A DNA stretch of 33,169 bases, taken from NCBI GenBank assembly GCA_018242205.1, contig JAFECJ010000043.1, positions 1-33,169 on the forward strand, written 5' to 3'. Positions 7,800-15,671 of this stretch are shown here, piece after piece. Each line of letters begins with the position of its first letter. Within the stretch, counting starts at the first letter, position 1. The position numbers were made by a program, and so were the translations under genes. A model generated the notes under the pieces. The model saw only the letters and a list, made by a program, of their open reading frames with translations, had not been told where the DNA came from and made no database searches. The DNA comes from Pseudomonadota bacterium. GTDB taxonomy: Bacteria > Pseudomonadota > Alphaproteobacteria > Rhizobiales > Xanthobacteraceae.

Positions 7800-8939
7800 C
7801 TAAATTTTCATAGATTTCGCGATGATCGTCCGCTGGATCTGGCTGGTGCCACCGCCGATGGTCGATTGCATACCTTCGCGGAAGTAGCGCTCCATGTCGG
7901 CTTCCGGCAGCATGCCGTGGCCGCCCAGAATCTGCATGCCCTGGCGCGACACCGTCTGCAGGGTTTCCGAGGCAAACAATTTAGCCATAGCGACCTCGCG
8001 GCTGCACGGCGTTGACGCGGCGGCCAGCGCGGCCGCGCGATACACCAGCAAGCGCGCGGCATCGACCTGCGTCTGCATATCGGCCAGCATGTGACGCAGC
8101 ACCTGAAACTCGTAGATGGCCCGGTCAAATTGGATACGCTCGTGCGCATAGCGCAATGCATCGTCAACCGCGGTTTGGGCATTTCCGACATAGGCAGCAG
8201 CCACTGCAATGCGTTCGAGCTCGAGATGCTCGGTGATGATCGACCAGCCCTGCCCGGGCTTGCCGAGTACAGCGCTTTCAGGAACGCGCGCTTCGTCGAG
8301 GAAAATCTCCGTGGTGCCGGTGGCGCGACGCGCCAGCGTTGGCAGCCTGCGGATGGTGACCCCCGGCGTGTTGTTGGGGATCAGCAAGACCGACAGCCCC
8401 TCATGCTTGGACTTGCCTTCGCCGGTGCGGACCAGCATGGCGATGACGACATTGTCAGCGGCGGCGCCGCTGCACCACAATTTCTGGCCGCGAATGACCC
8501 ACTGCCCGTTCTCCAATGTGGCGCGGGTCTTGGTATTGGCGGCGTCGGACCCTGCCTGAGGCTCCGATATGGAGATTGAGAACCGGCTCTTGCCCTCCAT
8601 GAATGGCACGAGGAACTGCTCCTGCTGTTCCTTGCTGCCGTGGTGGACGATATTCATCGCGGTGAAGGTCGACACCATGACCGCGGTGGCAAAGTCGAAG
8701 CCAAACTTGCCGGTGCCCTCGCACATCAGCGCATAGTCGAAAATGTCGCCGCCGTCGCCGCCGGCCGATTCCGGAATAAGCAGCTTCAGCCAGCCCGCAC
8801 GCGCGATCTTGGCGTAGCCCTCATAGGGATAGACCCGTTCGGTGTCGCACTTGCGGATATACTCGCGGGTAATTTCCTGCTCGACAAATTGGTGGACCGT
8901 GTCGCGCCACAGCGTCTGGCTCTCATTCAAGAAATTCAT
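7800..8939 (-). CDS. Acyl-CoA dehydrogenase, LCAD/IVD-like active site
   Basis: FAD enzyme of 379 residues, normal family length, introducing the alpha-beta double bond into an acyl-CoA. SISEPQAGSDAANTKTRA (about 124-141) is the substrate/FAD-binding signature, and GQKLWCSGA, FDRAIYEFQ and QILGGHGMLPEADMERYFRE also match. The position of the catalytic Glu of medium- and short-chain enzymes (YEGTSQIQ) is Gly363 in IGGGTSQIQ. Glu242 in LELERI occupies the place of the catalytic base in long-chain and isovaleryl-CoA dehydrogenases. It is the last gene of the minus-strand operon, five bases after the MaoC gene. Substrate unknown; a branched acyl-CoA is plausible. Confidence 0.93.
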   Translation of the reverse strand: MNFLNESQTLWRDTVHQFVEQEITREYIRKCDTERVYPYEGYAKIARAGWLKLLIPESAGGDGGDIFDYALMCEGTGKFGFDFATAVMVSTFTAMNIVHHGSKEQQEQFLVPFMEGKSRFSISISEPQAGSDAANTKTRATLENGQWVIRGQKLWCSGAAADNVVIAMLVRTGEGKSKHEGLSVLLIPNNTPGVTIRRLPTLARRATGTTEIFLDEARVPESAVLGKPGQGWSIITEHLELERIAVAAAYVGNAQTAVDDALRYAHERIQFDRAIYEFQVLRHMLADMQTQVDAARLLVYRAAALAAASTPCSREVAMAKLFASETLQTVSRQGMQILGGHGMLPEADMERYFREGMQSTIGGGTSQIQRTIIAKSMKI

Positions 8940-8944
8940 CGCTA

Positions 8945-9412
8945 TTACTTCCTTTCGCTCGCCGCTAGTCCCGGCAACAGTCGCTCATTCCGGATCAGCA
9001 GGCTGAATTCGCAGCTCATGACAACCTCGTCGCGCTGGTTAACGCCGGTGAGCAGCGAGGTGGCGACGCCGTGATTCTCCTTGTGCGGCTTGAGTCGGGC
9101 GATTTCGGTCACGGCATGTAGGGTGTCACCAATGAAGGTCGGGCGCGTGAAACGCAGTTTATCGACGCCATAGAATGCCTCAACCACCGAAGGATCGAAC
9201 GGAAACATGGCGTTGACGACCGCGAATACGAGGCTGCCCTGGACCAGACGCTGTCCGTATAGCGTGTGCTTGGCAAACTCGACGTTCGAATGAAGCTCAA
9301 GCCAGTTGCCGGTCAACATGCAGAAATTGACCACATCGGTTTCCGTCATTGTGCGGCCGCGCGATACTTTGCGCTGGCCTACGGCGAGTTCGGGAAAGGG
9401 TAAATCGATCAC
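8945..9412 (-). CDS. MaoC-like hotdog-fold dehydratase
   Basis: A 155-residue single hotdog-domain protein of the R-specific enoyl-CoA hydratase/MaoC group. The hydratase motif appears as TGNWLELHSNVEFA followed by YGQRLVQGSLVF. The His is present, but the Asp five residues before it in classical R-hydratases is Asn, a form shared by the second MaoC protein of this operon. RPTFIGDTLHAVTEI is the usual downstream strand. The start is GTG at 9410-9412, two bases after the stop of the upstream crotonase gene, with AAAGGAC upstream. Expected role: hydration or dehydration of a CoA ester in the pathway. Confidence 0.85.
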   Translation of the reverse strand: MIDLPFPELAVGQRKVSRGRTMTETDVVNFCMLTGNWLELHSNVEFAKHTLYGQRLVQGSLVFAVVNAMFPFDPSVVEAFYGVDKLRFTRPTFIGDTLHAVTEIARLKPHKENHGVATSLLTGVNQRDEVVMSCEFSLLIRNERLLPGLAASERK

Positions 9413-9414
9413 GA

Positions 9415-10209
9415 TCAGCGTCCTTTGAATACGGGTCTACGTTTCTGATTGAACGCCGCGATGCCTTCACGGCGGTCTTCGGAATCGATAAGCCGGTGAT
9501 AGGCTTCGCGTTCGAACACCAGCCCGGTATGGATATCCATGTCGTAACCCTGTCGCATGGATTTTTTGGCCTGCCGGATCGCCAGCGGTCCATTGGCGCA
9601 GATAATCTCGCCGGTGCGCACCGCGGCGGCTACGACGTCGGCGTCGTCCACGACACGGTTCACCAACCCCCAGGCCAGCGCGGTATCGGCGTCGATGGCC
9701 TCGCCGGTGAGGATAAACTCGCTGGCGCGCTTCGGCCCCATGGCGCGTGGCAGGATTTGCGTGCCGCCGCCGCCCGGAAAGATCGCGAGCTTGACTTCAC
9801 TTTGCGCGATCTTGGCCCGGCGCGCCGCATAAGCAAAGTCGCAGGACGCGATGAACTCGCCGCCGCCGCCATAGGCCATGCCGTTGACCGCTGCGATAAC
9901 GGGGATCGGGTTGAACAGCAGCGACTCAAACATGTTCTCGAAGATGACGTGCTGCTTCGACCACGCATCCTCGCTCATGTTGTCGCGCTCTTTCAGATCG
10001 GCGCCAACGCAAAAGGCGCGATCGCCGGCGCCGGTCAGCACAATCGCGCGAACGCCGGAATCCTCGATGCCGGCTTTGGTGAAGAAGTCGGTGATTTCCA
10101 ACGCCATCTTGGTATTAAAGGCATTCAGCGACTGCGGGCGATTGAGGGTACAGACGGCCAGCCCCGACGGGCGCTGCTCGACCACCAGAAATTCGTAATC
10201 GGCTTTCAC
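9415..10209 (-). CDS. Enoyl-CoA hydratase (crotonase family), both Glu present
   Basis: A 264-residue crotonase. The oxyanion-hole motif is in CVGADLKERDN and in NGMAYGGGGEFIASCDF. Both catalytic glutamates of true enoyl-CoA hydratases are present: Glu118 (GGGGEF) and Glu138 (IAQSEVKLAIFPGGGGTQ). Hydratase activity is therefore likely. The GTG start overlaps the upstream stop as GTGA, implying translational coupling. Confidence 0.92.
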   Translation of the reverse strand: MKADYEFLVVEQRPSGLAVCTLNRPQSLNAFNTKMALEITDFFTKAGIEDSGVRAIVLTGAGDRAFCVGADLKERDNMSEDAWSKQHVIFENMFESLLFNPIPVIAAVNGMAYGGGGEFIASCDFAYAARRAKIAQSEVKLAIFPGGGGTQILPRAMGPKRASEFILTGEAIDADTALAWGLVNRVVDDADVVAAAVRTGEIICANGPLAIRQAKKSMRQGYDMDIHTGLVFEREAYHRLIDSEDRREGIAAFNQKRRPVFKGR

Positions 10210-10898
10210 GACGATGCCTCGCTTGCGGGTTGATTCGGCTGCTTGAGAACGAGAAGCGCATCGGCCGCCACCGCACCGTCGCCGCGCTTGAGGACGATGA
10301 CTGGATTGACCTCGATCTCTTCGATCAGGTCGGCGTGCTCGGCAAAGAATTGCGACAGCCGCACGATGATTTCACAAAGCGCGGCCTCATCGGCGGCCGG
10401 CTTGCCGCGGAGACCGCTCAGCACCTTGGCGCCGAGGCCCTTGCGCAGCATCGCCGTGACGACGGCCGGCTGTGTGGGCGCCAGCCGAATTTGCACCTGA
10501 TCAAGTAGTTCGACCAAGATGCCACCGGGCCCGGCGAGCACAATCGGGCCGAACGTCTGGTCGTGCTTGCAGCCGACGATCCACTCGCCGACACCGCCTT
10601 CGATCATGTCTTCGACCAGGACCTGCCCAGCCGGATCGGCCGCCTGCAGCCTGGCAACAGTAGCGTCCAAATCAACCGCGGTGACATTGAGCGCCACCAG
10701 ACCGTGCTCGGTCTTGTGCGGAAAGCGATCTGAGCTGAGTTTGACCGCGAAGCGGCCGCTTTTACGATCCTGGCTCGGCACCGCGATGCCGGCCGCGGCA
10801 AGCAAGGCTTTGGTATCGGCTTCGTGGACGATGCGACGGCCGGCGCGTCGCCAGCTTAGCAGTTGCTGGCGAAGCTTGTTATTGACGGCTGTGTTCAT
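10206..10898 (-). CDS. ADP-forming acyl-CoA synthetase, beta (ATP-grasp) part
   Basis: A 230-residue ATP-grasp domain of the acetyl-CoA synthetase (ADP-forming)/succinyl-CoA ligase type. RFAVKLSSDRFPHKTEHGLV near the start, LVEDMIEGGVGEWIVGCKHD, FGPIVLAGPGGILVELL and EEIEVNPVIVL follow the family order. This part binds nucleotide and passes phosphate to or from the active-site His of the alpha part. The matching alpha part is encoded 10 kb away at 20921-22312 on the other arm of the regulon. In many homologues both parts are fused in one polypeptide. ATGA overlap with the upstream lyase gene. Confidence 0.88.
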   Translation of the reverse strand: MNTAVNNKLRQQLLSWRRAGRRIVHEADTKALLAAAGIAVPSQDRKSGRFAVKLSSDRFPHKTEHGLVALNVTAVDLDATVARLQAADPAGQVLVEDMIEGGVGEWIVGCKHDQTFGPIVLAGPGGILVELLDQVQIRLAPTQPAVVTAMLRKGLGAKVLSGLRGKPAADEAALCEIIVRLSQFFAEHADLIEEIEVNPVIVLKRGDGAVAADALLVLKQPNQPASEASS

Positions 10899-11761
10899 CG
10901 GCCCAGTCCTGCGCGATTCAAGACGCGTTCGGCGGCGCGCAAATGCGGCCGGTCGAGCATCTTCCCCTCGATGCCGATCACGCCGATCTGGGCCGAGGAC
11001 TGGAAGGTGGCGACCACCTTCTTCGCCCAGGCAATGGCGGCCTCGTCCGGCGTGAAAGCACGATTGATGATTTCGACCTGGGCCGGGTGAATGGCAGCCT
11101 TGGCGGTAAAGCCAATCCGCTCGGCGTTCAGCGACTCGCGCTCAAGGCCGGCCATGTCCTTGAAGTCGGTGAAGACGGTGTCGATGGCCGGAACACCGGC
11201 CGCCGCAGCCGCGAACAAACACAGCGACCGCGCCAGATCGAACGGCGCAAGATACATATTATCTGACGACCGGTTGACACTGGCGCCGACGTCGGCAGCG
11301 AGATCTTCGCAGCCCCACATCATGCCGCACAGCCGCGTTCCGAGGCCGGTGTAGCTACCCAGCGTGAACATTGCGCCGGCGGTCTCGGTGACGATCGGCA
11401 TTATCTGGATCCGATCCGGAGGCAGTCCTTCACGAGACTCCAGCGCCGACAAATAATGATTGACCGCAACGATATCGGCGGCCGAAGCACATTTCGGCAG
11501 TACGATGCCATCCGGCGCGCCGCCGACCACCGCCGCAAGATCGTCGATCGCGTATGGCGTGACCAGCGGATTGATGCGGACAAAGCGTTTCGGTCCAGCT
11601 TTGTTAGCGGCCAAAAATGCGCGGGAAATCTGGCGCGCTTCCTTCTTTCGGTCGGCCGCGACCGAATCCTCTAGATCGAGGATCAGCGCGTCGGAGCCCG
11701 ACCCCCAGCCTTTGGCCAACTTCTTCTCGCTGTCGCCGGGAACAAATAACATCGACCTCAT
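10895..11761 (-). CDS. CitE-like HpcH/HpaI lyase (malyl/citramalyl-CoA lyase type)
   Basis: A 288-residue TIM-barrel of the CitE/HpcH family, which cleaves or forms carbon-carbon bonds in beta-hydroxyacyl-CoA diacids using Mg2+. LILDLEDSVAADRK holds the metal/CoA signature, with FVRINP, VLPKCA, IVTETAGAMFTLG, MMWGCEDLAADVGAS and GFTAKAAIHPAQVEI in family order. Likely activities are L-malyl-, methylmalyl- or citramalyl-CoA lyase, or malyl-CoA thioesterase; sequence alone does not decide. Together with MaoC hydratases it suggests an unsaturated dicarboxyl-CoA intermediate. ATGA overlaps link it to both neighbours. Confidence 0.88.
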   Translation of the reverse strand: MRSMLFVPGDSEKKLAKGWGSGSDALILDLEDSVAADRKKEARQISRAFLAANKAGPKRFVRINPLVTPYAIDDLAAVVGGAPDGIVLPKCASAADIVAVNHYLSALESREGLPPDRIQIMPIVTETAGAMFTLGSYTGLGTRLCGMMWGCEDLAADVGASVNRSSDNMYLAPFDLARSLCLFAAAAAGVPAIDTVFTDFKDMAGLERESLNAERIGFTAKAAIHPAQVEIINRAFTPDEAAIAWAKKVVATFQSSAQIGVIGIEGKMLDRPHLRAAERVLNRAGLGR

Positions 11762-12216
11762 GCGGCAACTCCCTTGCGCTTCATCAATGCCATACGCAGA
11801 CAGCGCGCGACCATCTCGCCGCGCTGGTTGAAGGCGGTGTGCTCGAACTGGACGAGGCCGGCATCCGGCCGCGATTTGCTTTCGCGCTTGGATATGACTT
11901 TGGTGACAGAACGCACCGTGTCGCCATGAAACACCGGCTTGGGAAAGGTTACATCGGTCATGCCGAGATTAGCGATCGTGGTGCCAAGCGTGGTCTCGCC
12001 GACTGTCAGGCCAATCATCAAGCCGAGAGTAAACAGGCTGTTGACCAGACGCTGGCCGAACTCGGTGTTCGCCGAGAACTCGGCATCCAAATGCAGCGGT
12101 TGCGGATTCATCGTCATGACGCTGAAGAACGTATTGTCCGCCTCGGTAACGGTGCGACGCAATTCGTGTTCGATCACCTGATCGACCGCGAATTGCTCGA
12201 AATACAGACCGCTCAC
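11758..12216 (-). CDS. MaoC-like dehydratase, mesaconyl-CoA hydratase type
   Basis: A 152-residue hotdog protein. SVMTMNPQPLHLDAEFSANTEFGQ is the hydratase motif in the form I associate with mesaconyl-CoA/methylmalyl-CoA dehydratases; the residue five before the His is Asn rather than Asp. VFHGDTVRSVTKV and FNQRGEMVARCLRMALM complete the fold. GTG 12216 is chosen as start: GGGAG lies eight bases upstream and it clears the preceding stop by 16 bases. The frame is open to an ATG at 12261, which would overlap the ligase gene. Placed directly before a CitE-like lyase, it may make that enzyme's hydroxyacyl-CoA substrate. Confidence 0.85.
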   Translation of the reverse strand: MSGLYFEQFAVDQVIEHELRRTVTEADNTFFSVMTMNPQPLHLDAEFSANTEFGQRLVNSLFTLGLMIGLTVGETTLGTTIANLGMTDVTFPKPVFHGDTVRSVTKVISKRESKSRPDAGLVQFEHTAFNQRGEMVARCLRMALMKRKGVAA

Positions 12217-12232
12217 GTCGTTTCTCCCTTGT

Positions 12233-14194
12233 CTAGTGTTTCTGTGCCGCTTCGCGAGCATCCGCGATGCCTGCGAGCGAGCCCGGATTGACGATGGACG
12301 ACAGATCGCCTGGCGCTTCGCCCAGATACGCCGCCCGCACCACGCGCCGCATCACCTTCATATTGCGGGTCTTGGGCAACTCGGCGACCAGCAGGATCTC
12401 CTTGGGCCGGAATGCCGGGCCAAGGCCGTCAACCACCGCCGCTGACAAGGCATCGATCAAATGCGCCGCACCATTTGGCGATTTCGCGACGCAGACGCAA
12501 ACCACCGCAGCGCCCTTGATCGAGTCAGGCACAGCAATCGCCGCAGCCTCGGCCGCAAGACCGGTGGCCAGCACCAGGGCCTCGACCTCGGTCGGGCCGA
12601 TGCGTTTACCCGCCACCTTGATGGTGTCGTCGGAGCGGCCAAAGATGTACCAGAAGCCCTCGGCATCTCTCATCGCGAAGTCGCCGTGTACCCAGACACC
12701 GTCGATCTTGCTCCAATACGTATCGATATATCGCTCCGGGTCATTCCAGAGGCCGCGGGTATTGCCGATCGACGGCGTGCGCAGCACCAGTTCGCCGACT
12801 TCTCCGTGCGCCACCGGCTTACCGGTGTCGTCGACAATATCGGCGCCCATGCCGGGCACCGGGCCGCCGAACGAACACGGCTTCAGCGGGTGCAGCAAAG
12901 TGCCGGTGACAATGGCGCCGCCGACTTCCGTGCCGCCGGAATAATTCAGGATCGGAACACGGCGCTTGCACACCTGTTCGAAGAACCACATCCATGCATC
13001 TGGCGTCCACGGCTCACCCGTGGAGAAGGTTCTCGTCAACGTCGACAGGTCGTGGCGCAGCACCGGTTCGGTACCGTGTTGCATCAGCGCGCGGACCACC
13101 GTGGGTGCAAGTCCAAGCGCCGTGACCCGCTGGTCGGCGATGATCTTCCAGATGCGGTCGGGGCTGGGCCAATCCGGCGTGCCTTCCGTGAGCACCAGCG
13201 TCGCCCCGGCCTGCAAGCCGCCGACCGCGAGCATCGGCCCTACGAGCCAGCCCATATCGGTCATCCACAACAGGCGATCTTCGGGGCCGACATCGAGGCA
13301 TAGCTCCATGTCCAGCGCCATCTTGGCGGAAAATCCGCAGTGCGTATGCACGGTGCCCTTGGGCCGGCCGGTCGTACCAGAGGTGTAGATGATCATCAGC
13401 GGATGCTCGGCCGGTACCAGGTCGAGCGTGTCGTCGGCCGTTGGATTGATATCAATCGACCACAGATCGCGCCCCGGTGTCATCGGCACGTCGGCCTCGC
13501 CGCGACGGAACATAACGATATGGCGCAACGTGGGAATATTGGCGGCGGCCATATCGAGCGTCGGCTTCATGGCGAACCACTGGCCGCGCCGCCACGTGCC
13601 GTCCGACGCGATCACGCCCGTGGCGCCGCCATCGTTCAATCGTGCTTCAATCGCCGAGGCGCCAAAGCCGGAAAACAGCGGAAGCACGACGGCGCCGATC
13701 CGGGCGATGGCGAGAAAGGCGGCCATTGCCTCCGGCGTCATACCCATATGAATGCCGATGCGATCGCCGCGACCGAAGCCAAGCGCCGCCAGCGACGCCG
13801 CCAGGCGATTTACCTCTCGACTCAGCGCGCGATAGGTGAGCGAGCGGGTCTCACCACCCTCGCCCAGCCAGATAATCGCAGTATTGTCGGCGAGGCCGCC
13901 GGCAAGATGCCGGTCGATGGCGTTAAGACAAACATTGGTCTCGCCGCCAATGCACCACTGCGGCCAGGGCGTCCCTTTGGAAAGGTCCAGTACGCGGCTA
14001 TAAGGCTTGGTGAACTTCAGCTTGCGATCGCGAATGACCGCATCCCAGAGCCAAGCGGGATCAGCATCGCCGCGGCGCACCAGTTCGGCGTAATCGGCAA
14101 TTCCGGCGCTCGCCATGAATTTGGCGAGCCGACAGCTTTTCATGACTTCCGGCGTCGGCCGCCAAACCACCTCTGAGTGCGACGCATCGCGCAT
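12233..14194 (-). CDS. AMP-forming acyl-CoA synthetase
   Basis: Activates a carboxylic acid to its CoA ester with ATP through an acyl-AMP. The 653-residue length and N-terminal ACAS-type cap resemble acetyl/acetoacetyl-CoA synthetases. The phosphate-binding loop IIYTSGTTGRPKG lies at about 269-280. NYSGGTEVGG and VHGDFAMRDAEGFWYIFGRSD are the adenylate-binding motifs, and the catalytic A10 Lys is in LPKTRNMKVMRR (about 613). The tail GDLSSIVNP is typical of the acetoacetyl/acetyl subgroup. ATG 14194 is used; the codon before it is TTG. It overlaps the upstream dehydrogenase stop by one base (TGATG). It probably performs the first intracellular step on the imported acid. Confidence 0.92.
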   Translation of the reverse strand: MRDASHSEVVWRPTPEVMKSCRLAKFMASAGIADYAELVRRGDADPAWLWDAVIRDRKLKFTKPYSRVLDLSKGTPWPQWCIGGETNVCLNAIDRHLAGGLADNTAIIWLGEGGETRSLTYRALSREVNRLAASLAALGFGRGDRIGIHMGMTPEAMAAFLAIARIGAVVLPLFSGFGASAIEARLNDGGATGVIASDGTWRRGQWFAMKPTLDMAAANIPTLRHIVMFRRGEADVPMTPGRDLWSIDINPTADDTLDLVPAEHPLMIIYTSGTTGRPKGTVHTHCGFSAKMALDMELCLDVGPEDRLLWMTDMGWLVGPMLAVGGLQAGATLVLTEGTPDWPSPDRIWKIIADQRVTALGLAPTVVRALMQHGTEPVLRHDLSTLTRTFSTGEPWTPDAWMWFFEQVCKRRVPILNYSGGTEVGGAIVTGTLLHPLKPCSFGGPVPGMGADIVDDTGKPVAHGEVGELVLRTPSIGNTRGLWNDPERYIDTYWSKIDGVWVHGDFAMRDAEGFWYIFGRSDDTIKVAGKRIGPTEVEALVLATGLAAEAAAIAVPDSIKGAAVVCVCVAKSPNGAAHLIDALSAAVVDGLGPAFRPKEILLVAELPKTRNMKVMRRVVRAAYLGEAPGDLSSIVNPGSLAGIADAREAAQKH

Positions 14195-15360
14195 CAACTG
14201 GCGTCCCGCATCATTTGCCGTCCGATGATAAGACGCTGGATTTCCGACGTGCCTTCGTAAAGCCGGAACAGGCGCACATCGCGATAGAAGCGTTCGATGC
14301 CGTATTCGGCGATGTAGCCGGCACCGCCGAAAATCTGCACGGCCCGATCGGCGACACGGCCGACCATTTCCGAAGCGAACAACTTACAGGTTGAGCCGTC
14401 GACGATGGTCGCGATCTTCCCATCGAAACGACGCGCCGCGTCGAGAACCATGCTGCGTCCGGCATTCGCCTCGGTGCGACTGTCGGCGAGCATCGCTTGC
14501 ACGAGCTGAAAGTCGCCGATGCGTTGACCGAACTGACGGCGGCTAACCGCATAGGTGACCGACTCGTGAATCAGCCGTTCCGCAGTGCCGATGCAAAGCG
14601 CGGCAATATGAAGCCGGCCACGGGTCAGGACCTTATTGACCGTCTCAAAGCCTTGCCCTTCGACTCCGCCCAGCAGGCTGTCGAGCGGCACACGACAATT
14701 GTCGAAGACGACGTCGCACACATCGGCGCCTTGCTGGCCCATTTTGTGCTCGGGCTTGCCGCATTGCAGACCCGGCGTGTCGGCTTCGACCAAGAACGCG
14801 GATATGACAGGCCCGTCCGCGGTCTCGCCGGTCTTGGCGATCAACGTGAAGAGATCCGCCGACGGCGCGTTGGTGATGTAACGCTTCGTACCGCTGATGA
14901 CATAGCTATTGCCGTCGCGCCGGGCGAAGGTGGCGACGGCACGGGCATCGGATCCGGCCTCCGGCTCGGTGAGCGCGAAAGAGCCGATCAATTCGCCGCT
15001 GGCAAGACGTGGCAGATATTTCTCGCGCTGCTCCGGCGTCCCGTCCATCAGGATTCCCTGCGAACCGATACCGACATTCGTCCCGAACACCGACCGGAAC
15101 ACCGGCGAGGTCCAACCCATCTCGAAAATGATCTGAACCTCCGCGGTCATTGACAGGCCGAGCCCGCCGTATTTCTCCGGGATCGAAATGCCAAACAGGC
15201 CAAGATCGCGCATAGCCTGCACGATTTCCGGTGGAATCTTCTCCTCACGCGCCACTTTGCCTTCAAGCGGCACGAGTTTATCGAGAACAAAGCGGCGGAT
15301 CGTGTCTCGCAACTGCGCTACGGTGTCGGCGCTAACGCCGTCAAATGGCATCATGTTCAT
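14194..15360 (-). CDS. Acyl-CoA dehydrogenase, MCAD-type active site
   Basis: A 388-residue FAD acyl-CoA dehydrogenase. The signature FALTEPEAGSDARAVAT, GTKRYITNAPSADLF and QIFGGAGYIAEYGIERFYRD are present. The catalytic base is Glu369 in LYEGTSEIQRLIIGR, unlike the other dehydrogenase of the operon, so the two probably act on different substrates. The frame extends upstream to 15522, but ATG 15360 overlaps the AtuA_C stop as ATGA, matches homologue length and is preferred. Confidence 0.94.
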   Translation of the reverse strand: MNMMPFDGVSADTVAQLRDTIRRFVLDKLVPLEGKVAREEKIPPEIVQAMRDLGLFGISIPEKYGGLGLSMTAEVQIIFEMGWTSPVFRSVFGTNVGIGSQGILMDGTPEQREKYLPRLASGELIGSFALTEPEAGSDARAVATFARRDGNSYVISGTKRYITNAPSADLFTLIAKTGETADGPVISAFLVEADTPGLQCGKPEHKMGQQGADVCDVVFDNCRVPLDSLLGGVEGQGFETVNKVLTRGRLHIAALCIGTAERLIHESVTYAVSRRQFGQRIGDFQLVQAMLADSRTEANAGRSMVLDAARRFDGKIATIVDGSTCKLFASEMVGRVADRAVQIFGGAGYIAEYGIERFYRDVRLFRLYEGTSEIQRLIIGRQMMRDAS

Positions 15361-15671
15361 GGCGCGATTGCCGGCAACCGAAGGATCGCTGTCCCCAGCG
15401 ATTTCGCCGTCTGATCGAACCGTAAGGTGTTGGTGGCGCTTCCGCCGAGCGCATCGTGCATCAGCACTAGGCAACCATCGATATTTGGCATCGGGAAGAC
15501 TTCGATCTCGCCCTGGACCCAATCGCCGTACAGCGCGGCCACCGTCTTCGGCGTCACGCTGGCGACGACCTGCGCATAATATTCCGGCGATTTGGCCAGC
15601 ACGCCAACCGATACGGAATCGCCCTTATCGCCGGCGCGCACATAGGCAATGTCGACCAGAGAACGCGTCAT
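15357..15671 (-). CDS. AtuA_C-like ferredoxin-fold protein
   Basis: A 104-residue protein starting MTRSLVDIAYVRAGDKGDSV, the hallmark of the small domain fused to the C-terminus of many AtuA-type proteins. Here it is separate but begins with an ATGA overlap at the end of the AtuA gene, so the two are probably made in equal amounts and form one enzyme. The start at 15671 is chosen for this overlap and the conserved N-terminus; the longer frame to 15728 runs into AtuA. Biochemical role unproven. Confidence 0.85.
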   Translation of the reverse strand: MTRSLVDIAYVRAGDKGDSVSVGVLAKSPEYYAQVVASVTPKTVAALYGDWVQGEIEVFPMPNIDGCLVLMHDALGGSATNTLRFDQTAKSLGTAILRLPAIAP

